Positions 9,288-18,708 are shown, counted from the stretch's first letter. The stretch: 34,844 nt of DNA from an uncultured Alphaproteobacteria bacterium (GCA_903939555.1 CAJAHV010000171.1:1-34844); one strand, 5' to 3'. Made by a program: numbers and translations. Notes: generated from the letters alone by a model not told the origin.

Positions 9288-9650
9288 TTAGCCGTCACGC
9301 AACTGTCTCGATACGTCTTCGATCGAAGATTCGTTCATTTCGAGACTTTCCATGTCCTGTTGGACGCCCCGCAGGATGCGTGCGGCGAATTCTCGATGCA
9401 TAAGGCCGCGTTCATGGCCGGCGGCGCGGTCGGGCGCAAAGGCTTCGATATCAGCGCGGGTGATGCTGCCCTTGGCATCGAGCAGGCGTTCGACGGTGTC
9501 GAGGCGTTCCTTCACCACCGCGACTTCGCCAGCCAGCGCCATGACGATCGACAGGATACGGTCGCTCGCCGGGTCCTCGAGATATTTCGGGCGGGCGCCT
9601 TTGGCGCGAGCACCGGCGCGGGCGATCCAGTCGATGGTTTCGGCAGTCAT
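9288..9650 (-). CDS. Hypothetical protein (120 aa), coupled to the upstream methyltransferase
   Basis: MTAETIDWIARAGARAKGARPKYLEDPASDRILSIVMALAGEVAVVKERLDTVERLLDAKGSITRADIEAF...; start overlaps stop of 9647-10873 (ATGA). Confidence 0.75.
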   Translation of the reverse strand: MTAETIDWIARAGARAKGARPKYLEDPASDRILSIVMALAGEVAVVKERLDTVERLLDAKGSITRADIEAFAPDRAAGHERGLMHREFAARILRGVQQDMESLEMNESSIEDVSRQLRDG

Positions 9651-10873
9651 TCCGCGGCCTCCCGCAATTCGGCGCGATTCTTCCAGGCGCCATAGGCATG
9701 CCAGACGGCAGCGCGGCCGAAATCCTCGGCCTCGCCCTCCACCGAGGGGGGGAATACCGTGGCGTCGACGACGGCGCGGACCTTCGCCTCAAACTGGTCA
9801 GCGCGCGGCAGGCCGGCGGTTTCGAGCACGTCGTGCATGTCGAAGGCGTGCATCGCCGACCAGAAGGGTTCGTTGTTGTTGAAGGCATCCCAGTCGCGCA
9901 TGAACTGTTCGAACAGCGGCATATCGGCGGTATATTGCGGCTGTTCGAGATGAAGCATCAATCCGCCCGGCGCCAGCACACGCGCGCCCTCGGCGATAAT
10001 GCGCGGCAGGGATTGACCAGATGTTTCATGCAGGAACATCGTCGTCTGCACCCAGTCGAAATAACCATCGGGGAAGCGCGACAGGTCTTCGGCATCGGCC
10101 TGAACGAAGCGGATGTTGTCGACCCCCAGCGAGCGCGCCCGGGCATGGCCGTAGCGCAGGACGGGCGCGGCGGTATCGATGGCGATGACCTCGCAATCGG
10201 GGAAGGCCTGCGCCAGCGGCACAGCGCTGTGGCCGACGGTGACACCGATATCGAGAATGCGGCGCGGCTGCCAGCCGGGGCGGGTTTCCCTTGCCCATTT
10301 CGCCAGCGCCTGGCCACCGCCATCCGACAGCGCACCCATGCCGCCGCCGGTGGTAACGAAGATCCCACAATCGTAATTGGCACCCGCCGAAACGTCACCG
10401 GGGCGCTCCTCCCCATGATAACTGCCAGGCATGCAATGGATATCGACGGCTTTTTGGTAGCGCGGGATGGTGATGGCCGGATCGAGTTCCAGCCCGTCAC
10501 CATTGCCGCTGGCGGCGCGGGCGCGGGCATCGAGATCGTCCAACTGACGCAGTACGATTGAGCGGCCGTTCTGTTGGCGCATTTCCATGTTATTGCGTTT
10601 CAGCGCCGACCAGAAACGGTGGTACGGATCGGCATTCATGGCGCGGCGCACCTCGAAACGGTCCTGGGGCTCGCGGTCATGCTCGGCGATGAACTTGGGC
10701 AGGGCGCGGCGTTCATAGGCCAGCTTGTTGCCCGGGCCGAGCGTGCCGGCGACATGCTTGTTGAGGTTGGCGAGAAAGTTGAAGCGCGCGCGCTCATCAT
10801 GCGAGGCGTGCGGGAAGACACCGTGTTTTCCGACGGCGCTGTACGGCGGCGGAATATCGTCATGAATAGCCAT
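9647..10873 (-). CDS. SAM-dependent class I methyltransferase with uncharacterised N-terminal region (408 aa)
   Basis: ILDIGVTVGHSAVPLAQAFPDCEVIAIDTA, FVQADAEDLSRFPDGYFDWVQTTMFLHE, ARVLAPGGLMLHLE. Confidence 0.88.
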   Translation of the reverse strand: MAIHDDIPPPYSAVGKHGVFPHASHDERARFNFLANLNKHVAGTLGPGNKLAYERRALPKFIAEHDREPQDRFEVRRAMNADPYHRFWSALKRNNMEMRQQNGRSIVLRQLDDLDARARAASGNGDGLELDPAITIPRYQKAVDIHCMPGSYHGEERPGDVSAGANYDCGIFVTTGGGMGALSDGGGQALAKWARETRPGWQPRRILDIGVTVGHSAVPLAQAFPDCEVIAIDTAAPVLRYGHARARSLGVDNIRFVQADAEDLSRFPDGYFDWVQTTMFLHETSGQSLPRIIAEGARVLAPGGLMLHLEQPQYTADMPLFEQFMRDWDAFNNNEPFWSAMHAFDMHDVLETAGLPRADQFEAKVRAVVDATVFPPSVEGEAEDFGRAAVWHAYGAWKNRAELREAAE

Positions 10874-10950
10874 GTCTGCTCCTTTTTGCGATCGGGAACC
10901 GATGAGCGTCCCTGATAATATCAGTCAACCGTGCAAACCTTGCCTCGACA

Positions 10951-10964
10951 TTGATGCAAATCAA
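10951..10964. promoter_or_regulatory. Candidate FNR/FixK-family binding site TTGATGCAAATCAA
   Basis: Perfect TTGAT-N4-ATCAA about 80 bp upstream of the methyltransferase ATG (10873). It lies just outside the stop of the nitrilase-like ORF (10967). Confidence 0.55.
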
Positions 10965-10966
10965 AT

Positions 10967-11608
10967 TCATCCTGCATCGCTCAATCGAGCAATTACCTGT
11001 TCCTGCCCGCGCTTGAAATGGTCGCGATCAGGAATGACCGCAGCGTGGTCGTCGATAAGGGAGTTGGCAGGCTGCTCCTGCCCGGCGTAGGCGGCGAACA
11101 ACTCGAGGCGCTGACGCGACAGATAGTTCGTCATCCCCGGCTTGCGGTTTGCGCGGCGGAGGGCGGCGAACTCCAGATCGGCAAAGGCAGTAAAAGTTTC
11201 ACCACTGTTCGATTCGGCCAGAACATTGCCTTTCCAGTCGATGATCGCTGAATTGCCATCGGCCGAGGCAAGCGGCATCGGTGTACCGCTGATACCAGCG
11301 GTATTCGCGCTGACGACATATCCAAGGTTTTCGATGGCGCGGGCGCGGCGAACAATTTGCTTGTGGGTCGGATTGGGCGAGCCGATCTCCGACGAGCACT
11401 GCACGAAAACTTGTGCACCACGCAGCGCCAGAGCCGGAGCGATTTCGAGGTAGAGAATTTCTTCCGAAGCGATTGCCGCCGAGCGCCCAATCTCGGTGTT
11501 GGCCACTGGGAAAACACCGTCGAGGCCGTAAATGTCGAGGTATTTTGAGCAGACTTCATGAGGCGTCGACTGCATGGCGACAGCAGCGTACAATGAAGGA
11601 TTGGTCAA
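10967..11608 (-). CDS. Nitrilase/carbon-nitrogen hydrolase-like protein, apparently internally deleted and lacking catalytic residues (possible pseudogene)
   Basis: N-terminus MTNPSLYAAVAMQSTPHEV joins directly to CSKYLDIYGLDGVFPVANTEIGRSAAIASEEILYLEIAPALALRGAQVF... Expected Glu and Lys regions absent; catalytic Cys position reads Ser. Start codon is TTG. Confidence 0.65.
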   Translation of the reverse strand: MTNPSLYAAVAMQSTPHEVCSKYLDIYGLDGVFPVANTEIGRSAAIASEEILYLEIAPALALRGAQVFVQCSSEIGSPNPTHKQIVRRARAIENLGYVVSANTAGISGTPMPLASADGNSAIIDWKGNVLAESNSGETFTAFADLEFAALRRANRKPGMTNYLSRQRLELFAAYAGQEQPANSLIDDHAAVIPDRDHFKRGQEQVIARLSDAG

Positions 11609-12837
11609 TGCTCCGGCGCCGAAAAATCGGGGTAGCGGCCAAGCGTCAGCGGCAACAGCGCCCCAAGTGCGAACAACCCGATGGCAACAGCGAGCATTGC
11701 ATCATAGTTGCCAGTCGCATCGCGCACGGCGCCGTAAATGGCGGGCGAAACCGCAGATCCGATGCCGAAGGGCATATAGAGCAAGCCATAGATCTTGCCG
11801 TAATGCGCCATGCCGAAATATCGCCCCGCCAGATAGGCAATCAGGTCGCTTTCGGCACCGGCGGCAAAGCCCAGCAGCAGTGCGCCAGCCATCAGGTTGC
11901 TGATCGGGCCTCCTGTACCCATCAAAAGCCAGCACGACAGCGCCGGCGACAACAGGATCGGCACCAGCACCGCCGGTGCCCAGAAACGATCGAACAGGAG
12001 CCCGGTAATGACACGGCCGGCGAGGATGCCGACAGCCATGACGCTCATCACCGTCGCTCCCTGCGCCGCTGAAAAACCATGCAGGCCGACAATCTGGATC
12101 ATGTTTATGAACACCCCGCCATAGGCCAGCGCCACCAGCGCGATCGACAGCCAGATCACCCAGAGCCGGTAACCACGCACCGCCTGACCCACCGTCAGTC
12201 CGGTCAGATTGCCTTGCGCATCGCTGATGCCCGCCGGGCGTTCAGCAACAGTCGGCTCGCGAAACAGCCATAATGACAGCGGTGTAGCAACCAGCAGTGG
12301 TAGCAGCGCGAGGGTGGGAAAGACGACGCGCCAGCCGCTGCCAAACAGCTTGCCGTCGATTGCTGCCTGCGCCAATTGCGGCACAATGATGCCGGCGAGG
12401 CTGGTACCAAGCAGCATGATCCCGAGCGCGAGACCACGACTCTTGAGGAACCACATGTTGATTGCCCGGCTCCAGGTAACCGGCGTCGAGCCAATGGCGA
12501 CAAGGCCCACCAATGCCCAAAGTCCGTACCAGGCCAGCAGCGACGGCGGCATCAAGGCGAAAAGCGCAAAAGTAAGCGAAAATCCGACCAGCGAGGCGAT
12601 GGCGATCCGGCGCACCCCCCAGCGGTCACTGGCCCAGCCGTAGACGGGCGCCAAGAGAGAGGCGACGATCCCTAACAGCGTAATGCCAAGGCTGATCTGT
12701 AGAAAGCTCCAGCCGAGTTCGGCATGAATGGGTCCGATTATGGCGGGCAAGACGTTGAACGGCAACGGCGACGCCCCGCAACCCACGCCGATCATCGCGG
12801 CGAACAGGACGCGGCGGCCGTTACGAAATTCGGACAT
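11605..12837 (-). CDS. Major facilitator superfamily transporter
   Basis: About 12 hydrophobic segments; GWASDRWGVRRIAIASLVGFS motif (MFS loop 2-3); likely ATG at 12837 (MSEFRNGRRVLFAAMIGVGCG). Confidence 0.9.
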   Translation of the reverse strand: MSEFRNGRRVLFAAMIGVGCGASPLPFNVLPAIIGPIHAELGWSFLQISLGITLLGIVASLLAPVYGWASDRWGVRRIAIASLVGFSLTFALFALMPPSLLAWYGLWALVGLVAIGSTPVTWSRAINMWFLKSRGLALGIMLLGTSLAGIIVPQLAQAAIDGKLFGSGWRVVFPTLALLPLLVATPLSLWLFREPTVAERPAGISDAQGNLTGLTVGQAVRGYRLWVIWLSIALVALAYGGVFINMIQIVGLHGFSAAQGATVMSVMAVGILAGRVITGLLFDRFWAPAVLVPILLSPALSCWLLMGTGGPISNLMAGALLLGFAAGAESDLIAYLAGRYFGMAHYGKIYGLLYMPFGIGSAVSPAIYGAVRDATGNYDAMLAVAIGLFALGALLPLTLGRYPDFSAPEH

Positions 12838-13052
12838 TAGTGCACCCTTGCGCTGCGAAGCGGAGCGGACTCGGCGCAGCCAAGCCGCCCAAGCGGCACG
12901 AAAGAGCACAAGGCGATCATGGCACCTCCGGCGCTAGGACGTCAGCAGGTTAGAAACAAGCCGTTAGGAATGGGCCTATGCCGGAACCGGACAGATCGGC
13001 ACGCAGGACACTGCGCCCTTTCTCTGACCGGTCTTGCGCCCGTCAGCGGGTA

Positions 13053-13077
13053 TGCGCCGCGCTAAACGCGCGGCGCA
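13053..13077. terminator. Strong stem-loop downstream of the TonB-dependent receptor gene
   Basis: TGCGCCGCGC-TAAAC-GCGCGGCGCA, perfect 10-bp stem; no clear U-tract on the minus strand, so terminator role is uncertain. Confidence 0.45.
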
Positions 13078-13082
13078 ATCTT

Positions 13083-15647
13083 TCAAAACACCCGCTTTGC
13101 CCGGATCTGCCAAGTCCGCGGCGGATTGAGATAGTTGAAGTTGACAAGGCTGGATTGCGAGAACTGCTTGTCAAAACAGTTCTCGCATTCGAGACTCAGC
13201 GTCCAGTTATTGTCGTCCGTCCGCATCGTCAGTGCAGCGCTGACTTGCCAGAAACTTTCAGTCAACGAGCCCGCGATCACGTCGCCGCCGAACGGATTGG
13301 CCGGATAGATGACGCCACTCGGTGTGGCGATAGTGCCGGTGTAGATCGTGGCACCAGCGGTGCCGGTTTCCAGGCTGGCCCGGTACAGCGCGTTGACCGA
13401 CGGGGTCAGGATGACGCCGGCCGACGGAATGGCGAAGTCATAGGAACCGCCAAAGGCGATGCTGAAGTCCGGGGTTCGAACCGGGGTGGCGATGTTCCCA
13501 TTGGCATCGATGATGCCGGCGGCGCAATCCGGTGCGTTGTTGGCGCCCGCGCCCAGTGGCACCCGCTTGGCGGCAAGCTGCGCGAGGCAGTCGATCTGCT
13601 GCTTGCGCACCGACTTCACGCCATATTTGTTAGGCAGCAGCGTCTCGGAGACCTTGTACTTGTCGTCCTGGTAACCGGCATTGGCATAAAGCGTCAGGCC
13701 CTTGACCGGCACCGCGCTGATTTCGACTTCGAGACCCTTGTTCTGATAGTCGGCGAAATTCTGGGTGATGAAGGTCACCCCGCCGCTGACCGGATCGACG
13801 AACGCCGAAGGCGTCTGCAGATCCTTGGTTTCCAGCCAGAAACCGGTGACGTTCAGGCGCAGGCGGCGATTGAACCACTCGGTCTTGCCACCGACTTCAT
13901 AGCTCCACACCTTTTCCGGATCGAACGGCAGCAGCGTGTTCGGTGCCGAACCCCGGGCGTTCCAGCCGCCAGACTTGAAACCGCGCGTCGCACTTGCAAA
14001 GAACAGCATGTCGTTATTGGGTTTGTAATTGATGGCGAAACGCGGTGTCCAGATCTTGGTGCGCTGAGCCGTCGGGATCGCCAGTCGACCTGTCGGCAAA
14101 TCAACCGCCAGATTGGCTGTGGTGAGGCAAGTTGGCCGCGGCGTCGAGCACGTAGCGCGATTGTCGAAGATACTGATCGTCTTCTTTTCGTCAGTGTAGC
14201 GGATGCCACCGGTCAGCTTCAACTCGTCGGTGACGTTGAAATCAGCTTGGAAATAGCCGGCCTTGGCGGTCGCCGTATTGATCAGCGTGCGGTCGGCGAG
14301 CACCGCCGGAAAGCCGGTCGGGCCCGGAATGCCGAAAATCGGCCCGAGGTTGAAAACATCGGCAAAATCGGTGGTGTTGTTCTCATCGAAATAATAAAAA
14401 CCGGTGACGAATTCGACACGACCGTCGAGCACTTTACCATTCAGCTTGAGTTCCTGGGTGAACTGGTTGTGCTTGCCGTCATTGGTAATGACGAAGCCGC
14501 CGGTCGGATAACCATTGGCGACGGGGAAAGGGTTGGCGACGCTGGGCAGGCCGCGGCCATCGGCGAAATCGAGCAGATACTGCTGCTTGAGATTGATGAA
14601 GCCAGTGATGGCGTTGAGGGTAAAATCTTCGCCGAGCGCCAATTCGAGGTTCGACGTGTACATCTGAGTATCGGTTTTATTGCCGAGCCCGTAATTCGCC
14701 TTGCGCCCTGAAATACCCAGCGTGGAGAATGGAGTGGTCGTCCCGGGACCATATTTCGTGCGGATACCGGTCGAATTGAAACGACCGTTGCAGTTCGCCG
14801 GATTCAGAGGATCACAGTTGAAATTGATCAGGTTCTCGCCATCGTTGCGCATGTACGTGCCGGCAACATTCCAGGTCAGATTTTCGGTCAGCTTGAGTTG
14901 CAGCGCACCCCGCAGGCCAGCAAGATCGCTGTCATTGTTGCGTTCACCGGTCTTGGTGTTGATGGCATAGCCATCGTCATCCTGAAAATAACCAGAAATC
15001 TTTACCTGCACCATCTCGTTAAGCGGCAGGTCGATCGAACCGCGGATCAGTTTCTTGTCATAAGAACCATAGGCCGCTTCCAAGAATCCACCGAGCGTGT
15101 CAGAGGGACGCTTCATGATGACGTTGACGGCGCCGCCGGTGGTGTTGCGGCCGAACAGCGTGCCTTGCGGGCCGCGCAGCACCTCGATCCGGTCGAGATC
15201 GAAAAAGGCAAAGTTGTTGCCATTCTGGCGCGACATGTAGATGTCGTCGACATAGGTGCCGACCGGCGGATCGAAGGTGGCGATGGTTTCGGTATTACCG
15301 AGACCGCGGATGTAATAAGCGTTCGCTGAACCTAACCCGGTATTGTTCGATCCGAACAGATTTGGGACATACTGGATCAACTGAAGTGGCGTCGCGATGC
15401 CGCGCTGCGACAACAGATCAGCCGAAAAAGCGCTGACCGCGATCGGCACGTTCTGCGACGATTCCTTGCGGCGCTGAGCGGTGACGATGATGTCCGGCAA
15501 TAACTCGGAGTCATTGGTGACCGCCGCTGAAGCGCCTGTCGCTGTCTGCGCCAGCGCCGGGACACCGGGCAAAAGGCTACTGGCAATCGTCGCAGCAAGC
15601 AGGGCTGCGCGGCCGTCGCTACGGATATTACGTTTGGTCACCATCAT
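13083..15647 (-). CDS. TonB-dependent outer membrane receptor
   Basis: Signal peptide, plug motifs IIVTAQRRKESSQNVPIAVSAFSADLLSQRG, VLRGPQGTLFGRNTTGGAVNVI, barrel repeats, C-terminal ...NPPRTWQIRAKRVF. Confidence 0.95.
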   Translation of the reverse strand: MMVTKRNIRSDGRAALLAATIASSLLPGVPALAQTATGASAAVTNDSELLPDIIVTAQRRKESSQNVPIAVSAFSADLLSQRGIATPLQLIQYVPNLFGSNNTGLGSANAYYIRGLGNTETIATFDPPVGTYVDDIYMSRQNGNNFAFFDLDRIEVLRGPQGTLFGRNTTGGAVNVIMKRPSDTLGGFLEAAYGSYDKKLIRGSIDLPLNEMVQVKISGYFQDDDGYAINTKTGERNNDSDLAGLRGALQLKLTENLTWNVAGTYMRNDGENLINFNCDPLNPANCNGRFNSTGIRTKYGPGTTTPFSTLGISGRKANYGLGNKTDTQMYTSNLELALGEDFTLNAITGFINLKQQYLLDFADGRGLPSVANPFPVANGYPTGGFVITNDGKHNQFTQELKLNGKVLDGRVEFVTGFYYFDENNTTDFADVFNLGPIFGIPGPTGFPAVLADRTLINTATAKAGYFQADFNVTDELKLTGGIRYTDEKKTISIFDNRATCSTPRPTCLTTANLAVDLPTGRLAIPTAQRTKIWTPRFAINYKPNNDMLFFASATRGFKSGGWNARGSAPNTLLPFDPEKVWSYEVGGKTEWFNRRLRLNVTGFWLETKDLQTPSAFVDPVSGGVTFITQNFADYQNKGLEVEISAVPVKGLTLYANAGYQDDKYKVSETLLPNKYGVKSVRKQQIDCLAQLAAKRVPLGAGANNAPDCAAGIIDANGNIATPVRTPDFSIAFGGSYDFAIPSAGVILTPSVNALYRASLETGTAGATIYTGTIATPSGVIYPANPFGGDVIAGSLTESFWQVSAALTMRTDDNNWTLSLECENCFDKQFSQSSLVNFNYLNPPRTWQIRAKRVF

Positions 15648-15826
15648 TTACTGAACCCCCATTGGCGCGACCCAAAGTCCCGCCCGCTCTACATTGCGCA
15701 TCGATTTTGCCGGGTTTCCCCCACTTTGCAACAGATACGTCCGGACAAATCTTTGACACGCTCTTTTTTGCACGAGATAGTCGCGCTTGCGCAACAGTCG
15801 AAATGAACCTCCATGCCTGAAGACTC

Positions 15827-16141
15827 ATGCCTGAAGAACAGCCTCAATTCCCATGGCGCCAGGCTTTTCTGCTGGTCAGCGCGCGCGTTACAGATCAAGT
15901 GCTGATGGGTGGATATGCTCGCGCCCGCGCGTCGTCGGGGCTTTATGCCCGGCACGGCGGGCATACCCTGTTCGCCGGCAAGGCGGCGGTGCCGCTGGAG
16001 GATTGGCCGCACGAAACCAGCGTGGTCTGCGGGCGCTTTCCAGCCGAAGCCTTTTGGGCTGGTGCACATTGGCAGGACGACGTGATGCCGCTGCGAGCCG
16101 GTGCCGGTGACTTTCACATCGCGATTTTCGAGGATCTGTGA
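15827..16141 (+). CDS. DUF1330-like small protein (104 aa)
   Basis: ARHGGHTLFAGKAAVPLEDWPHETSVVCGRFPAEAFWAGAHWQDDVMPLR resembles the DUF1330 (dimeric alpha-beta barrel) pattern; ATGA-type overlap with next gene. Confidence 0.65.
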   Translation: MPEEQPQFPWRQAFLLVSARVTDQVLMGGYARARASSGLYARHGGHTLFAGKAAVPLEDWPHETSVVCGRFPAEAFWAGAHWQDDVMPLRAGAGDFHIAIFEDL

Positions 16142-16806
16142 TGCTCTATGCGACGTTAGTCTATGCGCATCTGCTGTTGTTCGTGCTGTGGCTGGGAGGC
16201 GACCTTGGCGTTTTCGTTCTCGGCCAGCATTTTCGTATTCGCAGCTATTCGCTGGCCGAACGACTGACACTGCTCAAATTGCTTGTCGCCATCGATATGG
16301 GGCCGCGCTCGGCCTGGGCATTGATGGTGCCGATGTCGCTGACTTTGTTGTTTGTTGGCAATTGGTGGCCGGGGCTACCGCTGTGGGGCGTCGCTTCTGC
16401 TTGGGCAGTCGGGTTGTTCTGGCTATGGCTGGTCTGGGACGCGCACGCTCATGACCTCACACCGCGCGCGGCCCGAGACCGCCGCATCGAAGGCTGGCTG
16501 CGCTATGCGCTCACCGCCTTCTACCTTGGCCTTGGTGGGTCTTCACTGGCCGTCGGTGCACCATTGGCCGAACACTGGCTGGCGTTAAAGGCGTTGCTGT
16601 TCGGACTGATCTTCGCCGCTGCGATCATGATCGACCATGCCTTCAAGCCTGTCGGGGTACAGTTGATGGCGCTGATCAACCAAGGTTCATCGGATGCCAC
16701 CGAAATACCGTTACGTTCGACCATGGACGGCACGAGGCGCTGGGTATTCACCGTTTATGGCCTGCTGTTCGCCACGAGTTGGCTCGGATCGGTTAAGCCT
16801 TTTTAG
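16138..16806 (+). CDS. Integral membrane protein (222 aa)
   Basis: Several hydrophobic helices: LVYAHLLLFVLWLGGDLGVFVLG, WALMVPMSLTLLFVG, ALKALLFGLIFAAAIMIDHAF. Confidence 0.8.
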   Translation: MMLYATLVYAHLLLFVLWLGGDLGVFVLGQHFRIRSYSLAERLTLLKLLVAIDMGPRSAWALMVPMSLTLLFVGNWWPGLPLWGVASAWAVGLFWLWLVWDAHAHDLTPRAARDRRIEGWLRYALTAFYLGLGGSSLAVGAPLAEHWLALKALLFGLIFAAAIMIDHAFKPVGVQLMALINQGSSDATEIPLRSTMDGTRRWVFTVYGLLFATSWLGSVKPF

Positions 16807-16844
16807 ATTCCTGGCGCGAACCGGATGGCGTATTCGGCCTGCTT

Positions 16845-17348
16845 CTAACGCGGCCCATCGCGGCCGGTGTTACTGGTATTGGGCCCACCGCCCAATCCGC
16901 CAGCACCGACACTACCCAGGTTGCCAAACAATTCTTCCAGGAAGCCGGTGTCACGGCCCAGCGTGACGGTCTTGTCCTTTTCGGGCGAGATGCGCGCCAC
17001 CTGCTCCATGCCACGGCGTTCGACCTTGGCGACATTGCCTGCCTTGTCGAAGCTGATGATCAGGATCGACTGTTCGAGGACCTTGGGGTTGGCAAAGGCA
17101 TATTGGCCCGTATTGCGCGAGACATAATACCATTCTCCGGCATCGAACTGCGCCGAAAAGGTCGGTCGGCCCAGCGTCTTGGCTACCGAATCACGATTAT
17201 CGACACCCGGCTGAATCGACGTCAGCAGGGTTTCATCGATTAAATAGCCTTGCGACTGGCGAATACGGCTGCAGCCGCTGCTGGCCAGCGCCAAAGCGGT
17301 CAGTCCGACCAGCCAGAAACGGGTCCGGACAGAGGCACGGTTACGCAT
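16845..17348 (-). CDS. bamE: Outer membrane protein assembly factor BamE (SmpA/OmlA family lipoprotein)
   Basis: Lipobox LALASSGC, then GYLIDETLLTSIQPGVDNRDSVAKTLGRPTFSAQFDAGEWYYVS; likely ATG at 17348. Confidence 0.9.
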   Translation of the reverse strand: MRNRASVRTRFWLVGLTALALASSGCSRIRQSQGYLIDETLLTSIQPGVDNRDSVAKTLGRPTFSAQFDAGEWYYVSRNTGQYAFANPKVLEQSILIISFDKAGNVAKVERRGMEQVARISPEKDKTVTLGRDTGFLEELFGNLGSVGAGGLGGGPNTSNTGRDGPR

Positions 17349-17437
17349 CACACTCTCCCAAACGTCGCAACCGGTTGCGCGACGCAGTGGCACGCTCAAT
17401 ATGGCATATTGCGGCCGCTTCCAAGCGGCGATGACAA

Positions 17438-17986
17438 ATGGAACGCCCGATGTCGATTCTCTCTGCTCTCAGGCGCGTTGTCCGGGTCACTTTGCCCGGT
17501 GAAGCGCTCTATAATGCCGTGGTTGCCGAAGCGCGCCGCCCGGCCTGGTATCTGGAGGGCGCCGCGCCCGACACAATCGATGGCCGATTCGACATGGTAG
17601 CACTCATCCTGTCGCTGGTGCTGATCCGGCTGGAAGAAGATGGCGCGGCGCAATTGTGCGCCGATGTCACCGAATGCTTCATTGCCGACATGGATGGCTC
17701 GCTGCGCCAGGACGGCGTTGGGGATCAAGTCGTCGGCAAGCATATCGGCCGAATGGTCGCCGCGCTGGGCGGCCGCCTCGGGGCGTATCGTGACAGCCGC
17801 ACCGACGATGTCGCCTTTGCCGACGCGTTGCGCCGCAACCTGTGGCGCGGCGAGCCGGTCGCAGACGCGGCAGTGGCGTTTGTGGTCGCCGAAGCGCGCG
17901 CCGTGGCGGCGCGGCTGACGGCGACATCGCTGGCACTACTGAGTGCGGGCACGGTGGCAACGGCCGCGTCAGAAGCGCGCGCATGA
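17438..17986 (+). CDS. Ubiquinol-cytochrome c chaperone family protein
   Basis: YNAVVAEARRPAWYLEGAAPDTIDGRFDMVALILSLVLIRLE... and DMDGSLRQDGVGDQVVGKHIGRMVAALGGRLGAYR. Confidence 0.9.
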   Translation: MERPMSILSALRRVVRVTLPGEALYNAVVAEARRPAWYLEGAAPDTIDGRFDMVALILSLVLIRLEEDGAAQLCADVTECFIADMDGSLRQDGVGDQVVGKHIGRMVAALGGRLGAYRDSRTDDVAFADALRRNLWRGEPVADAAVAFVVAEARAVAARLTATSLALLSAGTVATAASEARA

Positions 17987-18477
17987 CGCCGGAATTCTCA
18001 CGCCCGCTGCGCGCCCATGAAATCGGCGGCAATCCGCGTCGGCAGGCCATCGAGGCGAACGAGGCCGAGCGCGCAGCGCTGGCGGCGCGCTTCGACCTGC
18101 TGGCGCTCGACCGGCTGGTCGCTGACATCACGCTGCGCCGTGACGCCGCCGGCATCCGCATTATCGGGCAGATCGATGCCGCCGGTGCACAGCCTTGTGT
18201 CGCCACCGCCGAGCCTGTGCCTTTCCTGATCACCGAGCCGGTGGCGCTGCTGCTTACCGAAAGCCTGCCCGAAGGCGACGAGATCGAGCTGGCCGATGCC
18301 GATCTCGACAGCGAGCCGTTGACCGGCGACGTGATCGACATCGGCGAGATTGCCGCCCAAGCCCTGGCGCTGGCACTCAATCCCTATCCGCGCTCAACCG
18401 CGCCGGCACCGGGCGTGATCAGCGAGGAAGCCGCGCGGGCAGCATCGAACCCGTTCGCGGTGCTCCGCAAGGGCTGA
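17983..18477 (+). CDS. DUF177 (YceD-like) protein
   Basis: MTPEFSRPLRAHEIGGNPRRQAIEANEAERAALAARFDLLALDRLVADITLRR; overlaps the chaperone gene stop (ATGA). Confidence 0.85.
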   Translation: MTPEFSRPLRAHEIGGNPRRQAIEANEAERAALAARFDLLALDRLVADITLRRDAAGIRIIGQIDAAGAQPCVATAEPVPFLITEPVALLLTESLPEGDEIELADADLDSEPLTGDVIDIGEIAAQALALALNPYPRSTAPAPGVISEEAARAASNPFAVLRKG

Positions 18478-18708
18478 GGTGGCCCGGTCAGGCGCCCAAG
18501 TTGTGGCAACCCAGGCGGAAAACCGAGCGGCGGTGCGCACGCAGAACCGGTCGTCGCCCAATCACGGCGTCGGGGTGGCGCCAACCAGAGTGGCCATCAT
18601 CCCTATCCTTAGCGTCTCATTGACAGGAAAAAGTGACCCGAAGTGCCCGCAGGATCAACGGCGACGCTTGGGCAGCACAACAGGCGCACAACCCGGTGCC
18701 TCTACGCA

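Noticed and set aside
13470-13490. GGTTCGAACC resembling a tRNA T-loop
   Set aside because: Lies inside the TonB-receptor coding sequence; no acceptor or anticodon arms around it
12978-14711. 577-aa plus-strand ORF
   Set aside because: Antisense to a clear TonB-dependent receptor; composition typical of a GC-rich shadow ORF, no family motifs
18478-18708. ORF of 89 aa (18479..18748) and other small ORFs after the DUF177 gene
   Set aside because: No ribosome-binding context or family motif recognised; runs into the terminator hairpin
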